Under the pieces are notes generated by a model that searched no databases, was not told the DNA's origin, and saw only the letters and a program-made list of their open reading frames with translations. Shown in pieces: positions 24,049 to 31,088 of a stretch of DNA of 64,000 nt. The position numbers and the translations under genes were made by a program. Source of the DNA: Salinispora pacifica CNR114 (lineage in GTDB: Bacteria; Actinomycetota; Actinomycetes; Mycobacteriales; Micromonosporaceae); the NCBI RefSeq assembly GCF_000514775.1, contig NZ_AZWO01000020.1, positions 45,659-109,658 of the forward strand, written 5' to 3'. How positions within the stretch are numbered: the stretch's first letter is position 1; every line of letters begins with the position of its first letter.

Positions 24049-24962
24049 TGGTCACCGCCGGGCTGCGCCGCGTCTGGCCACTCCTGCTCGGCATGCCCGC
24101 CGGTAGTGGTTAGACCTGCCGTAGGTGGCGTGGTCGACGGCGCCGGGACCGCGGCGGCCTGCGCGGCAATCTCCTCTGCTGTCACGCGCTGCGGCGGGAA
24201 CTCGTCGTCTGAGGACACCTCGCCCCGCTCCAGGGACCGAAACGTCACCGTCAACTGCGCGACGTCGTGTTCGGTCCACCGGTCCGACGTGCGGCCCAGC
24301 TTCTGCTCAAGCTGGTCCTGCGTCACCCCGTAGCGGTCGGCGAAAAGCTTGATCGCGTCCGCGATGCGCTGCGCTAAGGGCTTTCCGCCCCCGTCGCGCA
24401 GCGTCACCGAACAGCGGTCCTTCGCGTCTTCCACAAACCACGGCGGTAGAATCGAGAAAATCGCCTCCCGTAGCCGCCGCGACCCGTTGTTCGCGTTGTT
24501 CTCGTAGATGTCGCGCATGTCGACGAGTTCCTTAACCCCGTCGCGGGTGTCCCGCTTGTGCGGCACCACGAACACGGACCGAGAGCGGGTGTTCGTCTGC
24601 ACATCCCAGGCCCACGCCTGCATCTCCGAATAGCCGCCCGCGTCATCACGGCGCAGTTCCTCGATGCCGTACTGCACGTTGCCCCAGCAACGGGCCAGCT
24701 CCCGGGCGAGGTGCACGGACGGGCCGGACACGGTCTGCCCAGCCCGGGGAAACCGGTAGAACGCCCGCTCGGCCAGTCCCCTCTGGGCGCACGACTCACG
24801 CATCGCGGCGACCGCGGCGGCGATACTGCGTGGGCACTGCTGGGCGACGACGACCGCGGCCTGAACCTCGGCGACAGCGCGGGACTGCTCGACAGCGGTC
24901 GCCTGGCCCAGGTGCGTAGGTGTCGCCGGGCCGGCGACGCGTTCGGGCATACGGTTGGTCAC
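24045..24962 (-). CDS. Probable single-strand annealing (RecT-like role) protein
   Basis: 305 residues from GTG 24962, overlapping the exonuclease stop by 4 bp. Conserved-looking blocks are SIAAAVAAMRESCAQRGLAE, FPRAGQTVSGPSVHLARELA, VPHKRDTRDGVKELVDMRDI and ENNANNGSRRLREAIFSILP. The C-terminal 60 residues are low-complexity. I recognise it as a frequent actinophage protein without firm assignment. Being coupled to a PD-(D/E)XK exonuclease suggests the annealing partner of a Red/RecET-type recombination pair. That role is inference from context. Confidence 0.6.
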   Translation of the reverse strand: MTNRMPERVAGPATPTHLGQATAVEQSRAVAEVQAAVVVAQQCPRSIAAAVAAMRESCAQRGLAERAFYRFPRAGQTVSGPSVHLARELARCWGNVQYGIEELRRDDAGGYSEMQAWAWDVQTNTRSRSVFVVPHKRDTRDGVKELVDMRDIYENNANNGSRRLREAIFSILPPWFVEDAKDRCSVTLRDGGGKPLAQRIADAIKLFADRYGVTQDQLEQKLGRTSDRWTEHDVAQLTVTFRSLERGEVSSDDEFPPQRVTAEEIAAQAAAVPAPSTTPPTAGLTTTGGHAEQEWPDAAQPGGDQ

Positions 24963-25828
24963 GACAGCTCCTTGGCGTAGCGGTTCTCCACCCAGCCGGG
25001 TAGAGAGATGAGGGCAACGTCGTCGGTGTAGCCCGGCCACCGGCCGGACGTGACGCACTCGCGGTACAGGTGCCGGGCCTGCCGGTTCAGGTGCGAGCCG
25101 ACGCGCAACGCGAACGGGTCCGGCTGCGCCACCGTCACCAGGTACGGGGGGCGCTTTTCTTGGAAGATGAAGACGAACTGCGAGTCGTCGGAGGCCACCC
25201 CGAGGGCACGTAGACCGCCGAGGTACCAGTCGGCCTGCTGGTGGTAGCCGTGGTCCCAGATAACCCGCTGAAGGTCGTCCGGGGCTGCCGAGACGCACGT
25301 CTTGTAGTCGGGCACGATCAGCCGGCCGGGCCGAGACACGTCCAGCCAGTCGGTACGGGCCCGGCACCAGATGCGGGTTTCCGGGTCGACCCAGAACATC
25401 GACAGTTCCGGCCGCCCGCCCTCCGGGCGCAGCAGCGCGGCGGCCGTCGGATGCTCGCGCAGCTTCGCGGCCATGGCCTGCACAACCTCGTAGTCCTTCG
25501 TCAGCAGCGGAACCTTGCCGGCCTGACGGGCTTCACCCGCCGCGTCCTTCGCAGCGTTGGTCCGCCAGTTGTCGTGCGTGACCTCGACGATTTCCGGGCC
25601 GGCGCCGAGCACGAGGCTGTGAGCAGCCTGGCCGAGGTCGAAGTCCCGCTTCGGGTTCTGCCCGCTGTCGCGCCAGTGCTTGTAGATGGCCGGACACGAT
25701 GGCGGGATCAGCCTGCGCGCGCCGGAACTGGACAAGGAGCCCTGCGGGACCGGGTCCGCGTGGTAGACGGTGTCGCGGATGCCGGCGTACACCCCCGGAT
25801 CGGTGACGACCAGGCCGGCGGTAGTCAT
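24959..25828 (-). CDS. PD-(D/E)XK exonuclease (RecE/Cas4-like)
   Basis: 289 residues. Likely active-site residues are in RARTDWLD and VPDYKT, followed by HGYHQQADWYLGGL, matching the D, DxK and QxxxY signature of the RecB/YqaJ/RecE nuclease group. The N-terminal SSSGARRLIPPSCPAIYKHW is typical of phage RecE-like exonucleases (DUF3799 group). It should resect double-strand ends for phage recombination. Coupled to the probable annealing protein downstream and to a zinc microprotein upstream. Confidence 0.85.
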   Translation of the reverse strand: MTTAGLVVTDPGVYAGIRDTVYHADPVPQGSLSSSGARRLIPPSCPAIYKHWRDSGQNPKRDFDLGQAAHSLVLGAGPEIVEVTHDNWRTNAAKDAAGEARQAGKVPLLTKDYEVVQAMAAKLREHPTAAALLRPEGGRPELSMFWVDPETRIWCRARTDWLDVSRPGRLIVPDYKTCVSAAPDDLQRVIWDHGYHQQADWYLGGLRALGVASDDSQFVFIFQEKRPPYLVTVAQPDPFALRVGSHLNRQARHLYRECVTSGRWPGYTDDVALISLPGWVENRYAKELS

Positions 25829-25971
25829 GCCGCCTCCTGGTGGTCGAGCCGCCGCTCATCGTCAAGGTCGACGCGGATGCAGTCGGGGCACTGGGCCCCG
25901 CCGCACAGGTACAGCCGGTCAGCCGGATCCCACCGGTTCTCGGGCAGGCCACAGGTGACACAGCCAGTCAT
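25825..25971 (-). CDS. 48-residue zinc-ribbon microprotein
   Basis: ATG at 25971; both ends overlap neighbours as ATGA. The sequence MTGCVTCGLPENRWD and LYLCGGAQCPDCIRVD gives CxxC then CxxxxCxxC, a compact zinc-ribbon pattern, followed by an acidic tail. It is exactly in register between the exonuclease and another small gene, which supports translation despite its length. Function unknown. Confidence 0.65.
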   Translation of the reverse strand: MTGCVTCGLPENRWDPADRLYLCGGAQCPDCIRVDLDDERRLDHQEAA

Positions 25972-26171
25972 GACCGCCTTCCCGGAACTGCGCGTAGCTG
26001 CTGGCCGCCGGGTTCACACCCCGGATGCCGGTCGTAGACGCCTGGCTCCCCACCAGGCCCGGCCGTGGCGGCGGGATGCACCGGCCACCGGCACCCGCCA
26101 GCACACGGCCGCCCGCCGGTGATCGCGGCCTGGGTCGCGGCGGCGACATCCGCCCACCGCCCGGCCCTCAC
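25968..26171 (-). CDS. 67-residue small phage protein
   Basis: Start GTG at 26171 overlaps the previous stop (GTGA) and the stop overlaps the next ATG. VRAGRWADVAAATQAAITGG begins a helical segment; CAGGCRWPVHP and HPGCEPGG give three cysteines that could bind metal. Chosen over the longer ORF because of the overlap structure. Unknown function. Confidence 0.55.
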   Translation of the reverse strand: MRAGRWADVAAATQAAITGGRPCAGGCRWPVHPAATAGPGGEPGVYDRHPGCEPGGQQLRAVPGRRS

Positions 26172-26347
26172 CGCGGCCTCGCCGTCGGCCAGCGGTGCCG
26201 CCAGACGGTCCGTACTCGCGGCACCCGGGGCAGATCCCCCGGCGTGCGCCGGTGCCGGCCAGCCGTCCGAATCTCGGCCTGGACCGGCCGGGCCAGGGGC
26301 AGGGCGCGCGGGGCGGGCAGCCAACCCCGCCAGATGATCGGGATCAC
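26168..26347 (-). CDS. 59-residue basic phage protein
   Basis: GTG 26347 overlaps the upstream stop and TGA overlaps the next GTG. Sequence begins [19 protein letters not shown] and is Arg/Pro/Trp-rich throughout with no acidic cluster. Another frame is also open here, so I rely on the double GTGA coupling. Could bind nucleic acid, but no motif supports this. Confidence 0.45.
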   Translation of the reverse strand: MIPIIWRGWLPAPRALPLARPVQAEIRTAGRHRRTPGDLPRVPRVRTVWRHRWPTARPR

Positions 26348-26619
26348 CGCCCCGCCCCCTCACGTCCGGCGAGCCGCTCCCGCGCGGCCACCAGGCCCAC
26401 CCGCAGCCGCTGGGAGGTGCTGATCGCCTGGTCCCGGGCGGCCCGTGCCTGCCGCAGGTCGTCGGACAGCCCGCGGGCCAGGTCCCGCCACTGGCGGGCC
26501 TGCCGGGTCCGCCGCTGGTAGGCGGCCGTGGTCACGTCCAGTGCGTCCTGGAGGCGGGCCCGCTCGCGGTCGGCCGCGTCGAGGGCGGCGGCCAGTTCCC
26601 GCACCATGTCGCCGGTCAC
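26344..26619 (-). CDS. Small coiled-coil phage protein
   Basis: 91 residues from GTG 26619, overlapping the pentapeptide gene stop. Nearly all of it is one amphipathic helix ([40 protein letters not shown]), predicted coiled coil. Likely oligomeric. Part of the overlapping early chain. Unknown function. Confidence 0.65.
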   Translation of the reverse strand: MTGDMVRELAAALDAADRERARLQDALDVTTAAYQRRTRQARQWRDLARGLSDDLRQARAARDQAISTSQRLRVGLVAARERLAGREGAGR

Positions 26620-27191
26620 CGGGCCGCGCCCTTCAGGTTCGCGTCCTCCAGGTCTGCGCCCCGCAGGTCCGCGCGCCTCAGGTTCGCGCCCCGCAGGTCC
26701 GCGTCCCACAGGTTCACGCGCCTCAGGTTCGCGTCCTCCAGGTCTGCGCCCCGCAGGTCCGCGCGCCTCAGGTCTGCACCCTCGAGGTTTGCGCTCCGCA
26801 GGTCCGCGTCGCGTCCGTAATCACGGACCAGACGCGCGCCGTCCACGATGTCGGCTACGTACGCTCGCCGCAGCCGCCACTTATCCCCGCGGGCGTCGGA
26901 GAGCAGGTCGAATGAGGACCACGCACATAGCAGCAGGGTCACCGCTGGCACACCGGCGGACGCCATAGCGGCCCACGTCCGCGCCAGACAAATCCCGTCC
27001 CCGACCTCGATCGGGCATGAGCTGGTGTTGTCGGTGTCGATCGGCCCCGGCGCGTACGCCCACAGGCCGGGCCCAGGCCACCGGTAGCCGCGCTGTGAGC
27101 GCAGATCGGGATGCACGGTACGGATACCCCACCGGTCGCAGCCGGCCAGCAAGCCCCGGTCGGCAGTCAGCACATCAAGCAGGTCTTTCAC
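26616..27191 (-). CDS. Pentapeptide-repeat protein
   Basis: 191 residues from GTG 27191. The N-terminal about 125 residues have no recognised fold (starts [20 protein letters not shown]). From about residue 128 it is a run of around 13 pentapeptides of the A(D/N)LXX type, which form a right-handed quadrilateral beta helix. Some members mimic DNA and block gyrase; others are scaffolds. The repeat DNA contains a 51-bp exact duplication 90 bp apart. Coupled at both ends. Confidence 0.85.
   Translation of the reverse strand: MKDLLDVLTADRGLLAGCDRWGIRTVHPDLRSQRGYRWPGPGLWAYAPGPIDTDNTSSCPIEVGDGICLARTWAAMASAGVPAVTLLLCAWSSFDLLSDARGDKWRLRRAYVADIVDGARLVRDYGRDADLRSANLEGADLRRADLRGADLEDANLRRVNLWDADLRGANLRRADLRGADLEDANLKGAAR
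26633..26773. repeat. Internal 90-bp-spaced direct repeat in pentapeptide gene
   Basis: 26633-26683 and 26723-26773 are identical over 51 bp, spaced by 90 bp (six pentapeptides). Codon-level identity implies a recent duplication or gene conversion rather than selection on protein alone. Confidence 0.8.
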
Positions 27192-27412
27192 GTCAGGCTC
27201 CAAACGATGGCGGCGGCTACAGCCCACAGGCCGACGCCGATGAGCAGCCCGACAAGCAGGCCGAGTGCGATACGGACGGACTCCGGGACGGAGTCGGCGG
27301 CGTGGTGGGGGCCCTCCACCGCCGGACACGCCGGGCCATGGGTGCGGCCGGGAACGGTTAGGCAGCCGGGGCACACCCCGGGACCGGAGTGGGTCTGCAG
27401 GTGGCGTGCCAT
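27188..27412 (-). CDS. Small membrane protein with zinc-ribbon start
   Basis: 74 residues. [19 protein letters not shown] looks like a small metal site; from about residue 47 a single transmembrane helix follows ([20 protein letters not shown]). Zinc head plus membrane anchor suggests a small superinfection or envelope-associated function, but this is a guess. Starts a base pair after the upstream stop and overlaps the pentapeptide start. Confidence 0.65.
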   Translation of the reverse strand: MARHLQTHSGPGVCPGCLTVPGRTHGPACPAVEGPHHAADSVPESVRIALGLLVGLLIGVGLWAVAAAIVWSLT

Positions 27413-27413
27413 G

Positions 27414-27638
27414 TCAGGCCACCTCCCGCAGCGCCGGATCAGTCAGCGGCAGCAGGCCGGGGCAGTGCGGCGGCAGCGCCACCGGCATCTCCGGCGGCGG
27501 CGGGTACTCGCCGGCCGCTACACCCCGCCAGTAGCCGCAGGAGCCGTCGCAGCTCTCCCCCGGCAGGTGCCCGCAACCGAGGTCCGGGACGGTGATCGGA
27601 TCGGCGGCGGCCATGAGTGGCCAGGTCGGGGCGCTCAT
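27414..27638 (-). CDS. 74-residue cysteine-containing protein
   Basis: ATG 27638 overlaps the previous stop (ATGA). Cys/His pattern CGHLPGESCDGSCGYWRG at residues 23-40 could bind zinc; the C-terminus is Pro/Leu-rich. The start MSAPTWPLM resembles that of the next gene upstream (MSAPECDAC). Function unknown. Confidence 0.6.
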   Translation of the reverse strand: MSAPTWPLMAAADPITVPDLGCGHLPGESCDGSCGYWRGVAAGEYPPPPEMPVALPPHCPGLLPLTDPALREVA

Positions 27639-27853
27639 TTGGGCACCTCCGACATGACCACCTCGGACGCGGTCTGGCCCACGTGCCGCCGGTGACCTTC
27701 GGTGAAGAGCCGGGTCACCATTCCGATGTGATGAGTGCAGGCGTAATACCAGTGCCGATCCGTTCCGCCGCGCGGGGGCAGGACACACGAGCAGGCGGGA
27801 TGGATCCGCCACAGGGCGTTTCGTAGACAGGCGTCGCACTCCGGGGCGCTCAT
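27635..27853 (-). CDS. 72-residue zinc-finger-like protein
   Basis: Start MSAPECDACLRNALWRIHPACSCV with CxxC and CxC, then YYACTHHIGMVTRLF. The Cys/His spacing suggests a treble-clef or zinc-ribbon fold. ATG 27853 and TGA both overlap neighbours by 4 bp. Role unknown. Confidence 0.6.
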   Translation of the reverse strand: MSAPECDACLRNALWRIHPACSCVLPPRGGTDRHWYYACTHHIGMVTRLFTEGHRRHVGQTASEVVMSEVPK

Positions 27854-28053
27854 CGGGCACCGCCAGTGATGCGGTGCTGCTCCTGGGCGCACTCGGCCAG
27901 ATGCCGCAGCCCGTCGCCGACCAGGCTCGGCGGGAGAGCCGCGTACTCGGCGGCGCGGTCGGCAACCTCGGCATCGGCGGCCCGGTCGAGATCCCAGGCG
28001 AGATGCCGCAGGACCACCGCGTCGACCGGGTCGATGGGGTTGAGGCCGGTCAT
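27850..28053 (-). CDS. 67-residue helical phage protein
   Basis: All-helical, acidic sequence (AVVLRHLAWDLDRAADAEVA, GDGLRHLAECAQEQHRITGG), with one cysteine. Overlaps both neighbours (ATGA). No domain recognised. The pattern is that of a small binding partner or anti-host factor, but there is no direct evidence. Confidence 0.6.
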   Translation of the reverse strand: MTGLNPIDPVDAVVLRHLAWDLDRAADAEVADRAAEYAALPPSLVGDGLRHLAECAQEQHRITGGAR

Positions 28054-28754
28054 CGGGCACCGCCCTCGGCGAGCTGGGCGCGCAGCGCGGCCACCTCGGC
28101 CCGCAGCGTCACCAGCTCCGCGTCCTCCGGCGCGGGGATCCGGGTCGAGGCGGTGACGCGCAGCGCACCGAGCTGCCCGCGTGCACGGCGCTCCCAGAAT
28201 GGCCCGGACATCACATCAGCGGGTGGGGCGTCAAGCGCCGCGGCGATCGCGTCCACCATGGGCCGACGCTCCTCATGCCCGGCCGCCACGTACAGACCGA
28301 CATGCACGGACAAGGTCGGGTAGATGTCGGGGGCCGGCGTGCCGGCGAGAGAGGCGATCCGGTCAGCCACACGACGCAGGTCAGCGGCGAGGGACAGCCA
28401 GTAGTCCGGCTCAGCGGCCTCGGTATCGTCGGAAAGACCGAGCGAGGCGGAGCAACACGGGTCCGTGGTGCCGGTCGCCAGTCCGCAGTGCCTGCAGGTG
28501 GGCGGCAATCCGTCCGGGGTACCCCACCGGCACCAGCCGCACCGGTCGCGCCACATCTGCGGGGGCTCCGGGAAGGTACGGCCGCAGCCGTCGCAGGAGT
28601 AGGCCGGCGACGCGGGCTCTGCTGCCGGCGTGGGCAGCGGGTTCTCGCAGTCCCGGCCCCGGCTACCGAAACAGCGCGGCGAGCAGTAAACGTCGGCCTG
28701 GGCGGCGGCGCACATCTGCCGCTCGGTGGTTTCGGGTACCGTCTGGTCTTGCAT
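28050..28754 (-). CDS. Multi-zinc-ribbon early protein
   Basis: 234 residues from ATG 28754 with AGAGAAG upstream. Successive Cys pairs (MCAAAQADVYCSPRCFGSRG, YSCDGCGRTFP, DRCGWCRWG, CRHCGLATG, PCCSAS) fill residues 14-105 and probably form several zinc ribbons; the C-terminal half is helical and ends in a coiled coil (ELVTLRAEVAALRAQL). Possibly nucleic-acid binding. Its gap to the upstream gene is about 115 bases, so it may have its own promoter. Confidence 0.65.
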   Translation of the reverse strand: MQDQTVPETTERQMCAAAQADVYCSPRCFGSRGRDCENPLPTPAAEPASPAYSCDGCGRTFPEPPQMWRDRCGWCRWGTPDGLPPTCRHCGLATGTTDPCCSASLGLSDDTEAAEPDYWLSLAADLRRVADRIASLAGTPAPDIYPTLSVHVGLYVAAGHEERRPMVDAIAAALDAPPADVMSGPFWERRARGQLGALRVTASTRIPAPEDAELVTLRAEVAALRAQLAEGGAR

Positions 28755-28869
28755 CTGCACTTCTCTCTTTCTGATGGTTGGTTGGTGCGGTCGAGCCCTT
28801 CGCCGATCTGCGGTCGGCGGGGGGCTCACTTACTGCTGGGCGGTGGACAGGCCGATCAGCGCCGTCAGC

Positions 28870-29157
28870 TCATGCGTCCGCAACGGCTGTGTTCTGCCTA
28901 GGCGGCGGTGCGGCGCGCTTCTTGGCGCTGGCCAGGGCCATACGCCGGTAGTGCGCCGTCTTGAGCCGCTGCACGGCTGCGGCGAGTTCGTCGGGCGGTA
29001 GGACGCCCTGCGGGTCGGCCTGCCGCTCCCACTGCCTCAGCCGTGCTATCCGCGCTGGAGCAAGGGCGGCCTTCCGTGCCTCCGCGCTGGTGATGCGTGA
29101 CCAGCGCGTCAGGCTGCCGATAGATGCAGCGAGCTGCCGCTGAGCCGGACTGGCCAT
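28870..29157 (-). CDS. Conserved phage/plasmid protein, unknown
   Basis: 95 residues, basic. SPAQRQLAASIGSLTRWSRI, ALAPARIARLRQWERQADPQ and GVLPPDELAAAVQRLKTAHY match a small protein seen repeatedly in actinobacterial phages and plasmids near replication/regulatory genes. No activity known. TAATG overlap with the Cro-like gene indicates they are co-translated. Confidence 0.7.
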   Translation of the reverse strand: MASPAQRQLAASIGSLTRWSRITSAEARKAALAPARIARLRQWERQADPQGVLPPDELAAAVQRLKTAHYRRMALASAKKRAAPPPRQNTAVADA

Positions 29158-29402
29158 TAGGCGGCCCGACGGAGCTGTGACGGGTCAGCCTCGAGGTCAA
29201 GTGCGCCGGCAAGGCGTCGAAATAGGGGTGGGGAGATGGTTGGCTTAACTCCACGCTCAATCTGGCTCAGGTAACCAAGGCTGAGGCCAGCACGCTCCGC
29301 AAGCATGGTCAACGTCAGTCCGGCGAGCTTTCGGCGCTCCCGTAGGGCTGCCCCGTCGATCTCCACCCCGCTGGGTGCGTAGTTCGGTGTTGCCTGGGTC
29401 AT
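29157..29402 (-). CDS. Cro-like XRE regulator
   Basis: 81 residues with one helix-turn-helix domain (ERRKLAGLTLTMLAERAGLS, then LGYLSQIERGVKPTISPPLF). It is the first gene of the leftward early operon and diverges from the repressor-like gene, the arrangement of lambda cro/cI. It should bind operators in the 29,403-29,503 gap and repress one of the two promoters. Confidence 0.85.
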   Translation of the reverse strand: MTQATPNYAPSGVEIDGAALRERRKLAGLTLTMLAERAGLSLGYLSQIERGVKPTISPPLFRRLAGALDLEADPSQLRRAA

Positions 29403-29503
29403 GCCGGCGAAGCTACCAGACTGAGCCAGAATGAGCCACCCACAAGTTCAAGATTGAGATGAATGAATGACTTGTGAGCTAGATTGAGCCGGAGTGAGCT
29501 GCC
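29403..29503. promoter_or_regulatory. Divergent immunity promoter/operator region
   Basis: 101 bases between divergent regulator genes. TGAGCCRGARTGAGC occurs twice as a direct repeat (29422-29436, 29485-29499; 63 bp apart). AGATTGAG occurs twice (29451, 29481). An inverted pair CACAAGT/ACTTGTG (29441-29447, 29470-29476) lies between. AT-rich against the surrounding GC-rich DNA. Likely operators for the two regulators; promoter hexamers are not certain. Confidence 0.6.
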
Positions 29504-29938
29504 ATGATGGCGCGTATGGAAGACCGACGCGCCGCACTAGGAGCCGCGATCCGGCAGCGACGCCTAGCACTTCGCCGCACCGAGCGCGAGGCCGCAAAGC
29601 TGGCGCAGATTGCACGTAACACGTGGTCAGGTGCGGAAAAGGCCACAGTCCGTACGTCTGAGCACGTCTGGCCTGGCATCGAGCTGGCGCTCGACTGGGA
29701 GCCGGGTAGCGTCGCTGCGATCTTGAGCGGTGACGACCCAACCCCCCGCACCCGAACCCGGCCACAGCCCGCCGCTCCGTCGAGTGGTGATGAACTTGCT
29801 GAGGAGGTGGATCGCATTCGCAACCTCAAGATCTCCGCTACCGCCAGGCGGCGAATGATCGAGGCGCTCATCTCGGTCTACGAGGAAGCTGCAGAGGAGG
29901 AAAGCGGCGGTGTAACACCAGCTTCGAGACAGCAGTAA
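29504..29938 (+). CDS. Probable phage repressor
   Basis: 144 residues, the only confidently rightward prophage gene. The N-terminal 75 resemble an XRE-like domain with a degenerate helix-turn-helix (LGAAIRQRRLALRRTEREAA, then a helix pair ending ELALDWEPGSVAAILSGDD, typical of actinophage repressors). A linker follows, then a helical C-terminus (EEVDRIRNLKISATARRRMI) that could dimerise. No RecA-type autocleavage domain is visible. Divergent to the Cro-like gene and next to attR. Confidence 0.7.
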   Translation: MMARMEDRRAALGAAIRQRRLALRRTEREAAKLAQIARNTWSGAEKATVRTSEHVWPGIELALDWEPGSVAAILSGDDPTPRTRTRPQPAAPSSGDELAEEVDRIRNLKISATARRRMIEALISVYEEAAEEESGGVTPASRQQ

Positions 29939-30002
29939 GGTATCGGTGTTGTGTAGGTCAGTGGCACCCAGGGGACGCGAGATCGAACGATGCTGGGACC
30001 GG

Positions 30003-30049
30003 CAGAGCTGATAACTCTGAGGTCGCTGGTTCGATTCCAGCTAGCCCCA
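30003..30049 (+). other. attR: 3' half of tRNA-Ile(GAU)
   Basis: Reads anticodon stem CAGAG/CTCTG around loop CTGATAA (anticodon GAU), variable loop, T-arm GCTGG/CCAGC with loop TTCGATT, and acceptor strand TAGCCCCA. The upstream sequence does not form a D-arm or acceptor partner, so the 5' half is missing here. This is what integration into a tRNA 3' end leaves at the distal junction. The complete tRNA should sit left of the prophage. Confidence 0.85.
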
Positions 30050-30055
30050 CCTACC

Positions 30056-30089
30056 GCTCGGTCCTCACATTCTGGGGGCCGAGCTTTTT
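30056..30089 (+). terminator. Terminator of the original tRNA-Ile
   Basis: Nine-base stem (30056-30064 GCTCGGTCC with 30076-30084) followed directly by TTTTT. It lies just past the tRNA-Ile fragment, so it is the host gene's own terminator, now parted from the gene's 5' half. The rest of 30,090-30,245 shows no gene. Confidence 0.75.
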
Positions 30090-30245
30090 CGTAGCGCCGA
30101 TTACCGTGTCCCCGCCGTGCCAGCGGCGAGACGCCAGCACCGCAGCATGCGTGGCGGAAGTGTCATACCCCGCTCCTAGGCTGGCGCCGTTCGATGCGCT
30201 GTCCCGCCCGGTTTCCCTGGGTCGGTTCGTCTTCGAGGAGGTCCG

Positions 30246-30614
30246 GTGCTTAACCACCTTGGCATTCAGGTGCGTGATTTCGATGCCAGTCTCGCCTTCT
30301 ATGATGCTGTCCTGGCCCCACTTGATGGGCGCCGCCTGATGGAGTTCCCGGAGGCGGTCGGCTATGGCAGCAGCACTCCTGACTTCTGGCTCAGCCCGCT
30401 GGGCGGTGCGGCCGAGGGTGTTGAGGCGCACATCGCCTTCACCGCGCCGGACCGGGCTGCGGTGCAGGCGTTTCATGACGCCGCGGTGGCACTCGGAGTG
30501 GAGGTGCTGCACGCGCCCCGGGTCTGGCCGGAATATCACCCGACCTACTTCGGGGCTTTCGTCCGTGATCCCGATGGCAACAACGTCGAGGCGGTCTGTC
30601 ATCGGCCGGAGTGA
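30246..30614 (+). CDS. VOC family protein
   Basis: 122 residues from GTG 30246, preceded by GAGGAGG. The glyoxalase/bleomycin-resistance fold is visible: LNHLGIQVRDFDASLAFYDA, then DFWLSP, AHIAFTAPDRAAVQAFHDAA and VRDPDGNNVEAVCH. Metal ligands likely include the N-terminal His and the C-terminal Glu of NNVEAV. Substrate unknown. First host gene after attR. Confidence 0.88.
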   Translation: MLNHLGIQVRDFDASLAFYDAVLAPLDGRRLMEFPEAVGYGSSTPDFWLSPLGGAAEGVEAHIAFTAPDRAAVQAFHDAAVALGVEVLHAPRVWPEYHPTYFGAFVRDPDGNNVEAVCHRPE

Positions 30615-30764
30615 TCGATCCCGCAACGTCGGCCGGGGGCGGGACGCGGTGCTGAGTCGTCCCGGGGGCACTGCGTCGGTGGGCCCGTTTACCGCCCCTT
30701 GCCTCCGGCTGATACGGTCCTTGGGTAGGTCCGACGGCACTGTCGAGCGTGAGGGGTTGCCCTA

Positions 30765-30893
30765 ATGTTCAAGAAGCTGCTGATCCTCGTCGGTATCGTC
30801 GGTGTGGCGGCAGTCGTGGCCAAGCGGGTCAAGGAGACCAACGACGAGCGCGCCCTCTGGCACGAGGCCACCAACGCGCCCGACCTGCGCTGA
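30765..30893 (+). CDS. DLW-39 family microprotein
   Basis: 42 residues: MFKKLLILVGIVGVAAVVAK is one membrane helix, followed by RVKETNDERALWHEATNAPD. Size, membrane start and the acidic D-x-LW-like tail fit the actinobacterial DLW-39 family, usually found near gyrA and tRNA-Ile/tRNA-Ala. Function unknown. Its position supports an origin-proximal locus. Confidence 0.8.
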   Translation: MFKKLLILVGIVGVAAVVAKRVKETNDERALWHEATNAPDLR

Positions 30894-30931
30894 CTCGTAC
30901 TGGTCAGCGTTCGGCGGCACGGACCGCTTCC

Positions 30932-31004
30932 GGGGCCCTAGCTCAACTGGCAGAGCACTGCCTTTGCAAGGCAGGGGTTAGGGGTTCAAGTCCCCTGGGC
31001 TCCA
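30932..31004 (+). tRNA. tRNA-Ala(UGC)
   Basis: 73 bases folding to a full cloverleaf: acceptor GGGGCCC with GGGCTCC, D-arm around GCTC...GAGC, anticodon stem CTGCC/GGCAG with loop TTTGCAA (anticodon TGC), T-arm GGGGTTCAAGTCCCC, discriminator A. CCA is not encoded; a short T-run follows. Confidence 0.96.
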
Positions 31005-31088
31005 CTTTTTACGCCTGTGACCAGGAATGACGTGGTTTCTGGAGCGCACGTAGGTCTCCCTCCAGCATGATTGACCTACCCTCGGTGC

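Larger units (their letters stand above)
1..30049. mobile_element. Siphovirus-type prophage, left end outside window
   Basis: A continuous block of phage genes, nearly all on the minus strand, runs from the immunity region near 29.4 kb to the left edge. It carries terminase, portal, HK97 protease and capsid, tail chaperones, tape measure and endolysin in canonical siphovirus order. The right boundary is the 3' half of a tRNA-Ile gene at 30,003-30,049. No integrase or excisionase is visible, so the element continues left, where the integrase and the intact tRNA-Ile are expected. All structural genes appear full length, so it may be intact. Confidence 0.95.

Noticed and set aside
29941..30002. 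A complete tRNA ending at 30,049
   Set aside because: The bases before the anticodon stem do not make a D-arm, and GGGGACG would pair only four bases with the acceptor strand; it is a 3' fragment.
30051..30740. A 229-codon minus-strand frame over the VOC gene
   Set aside because: It is a high-GC shadow of a recognisable plus-strand VOC protein; its product has no domain and no ribosome site.
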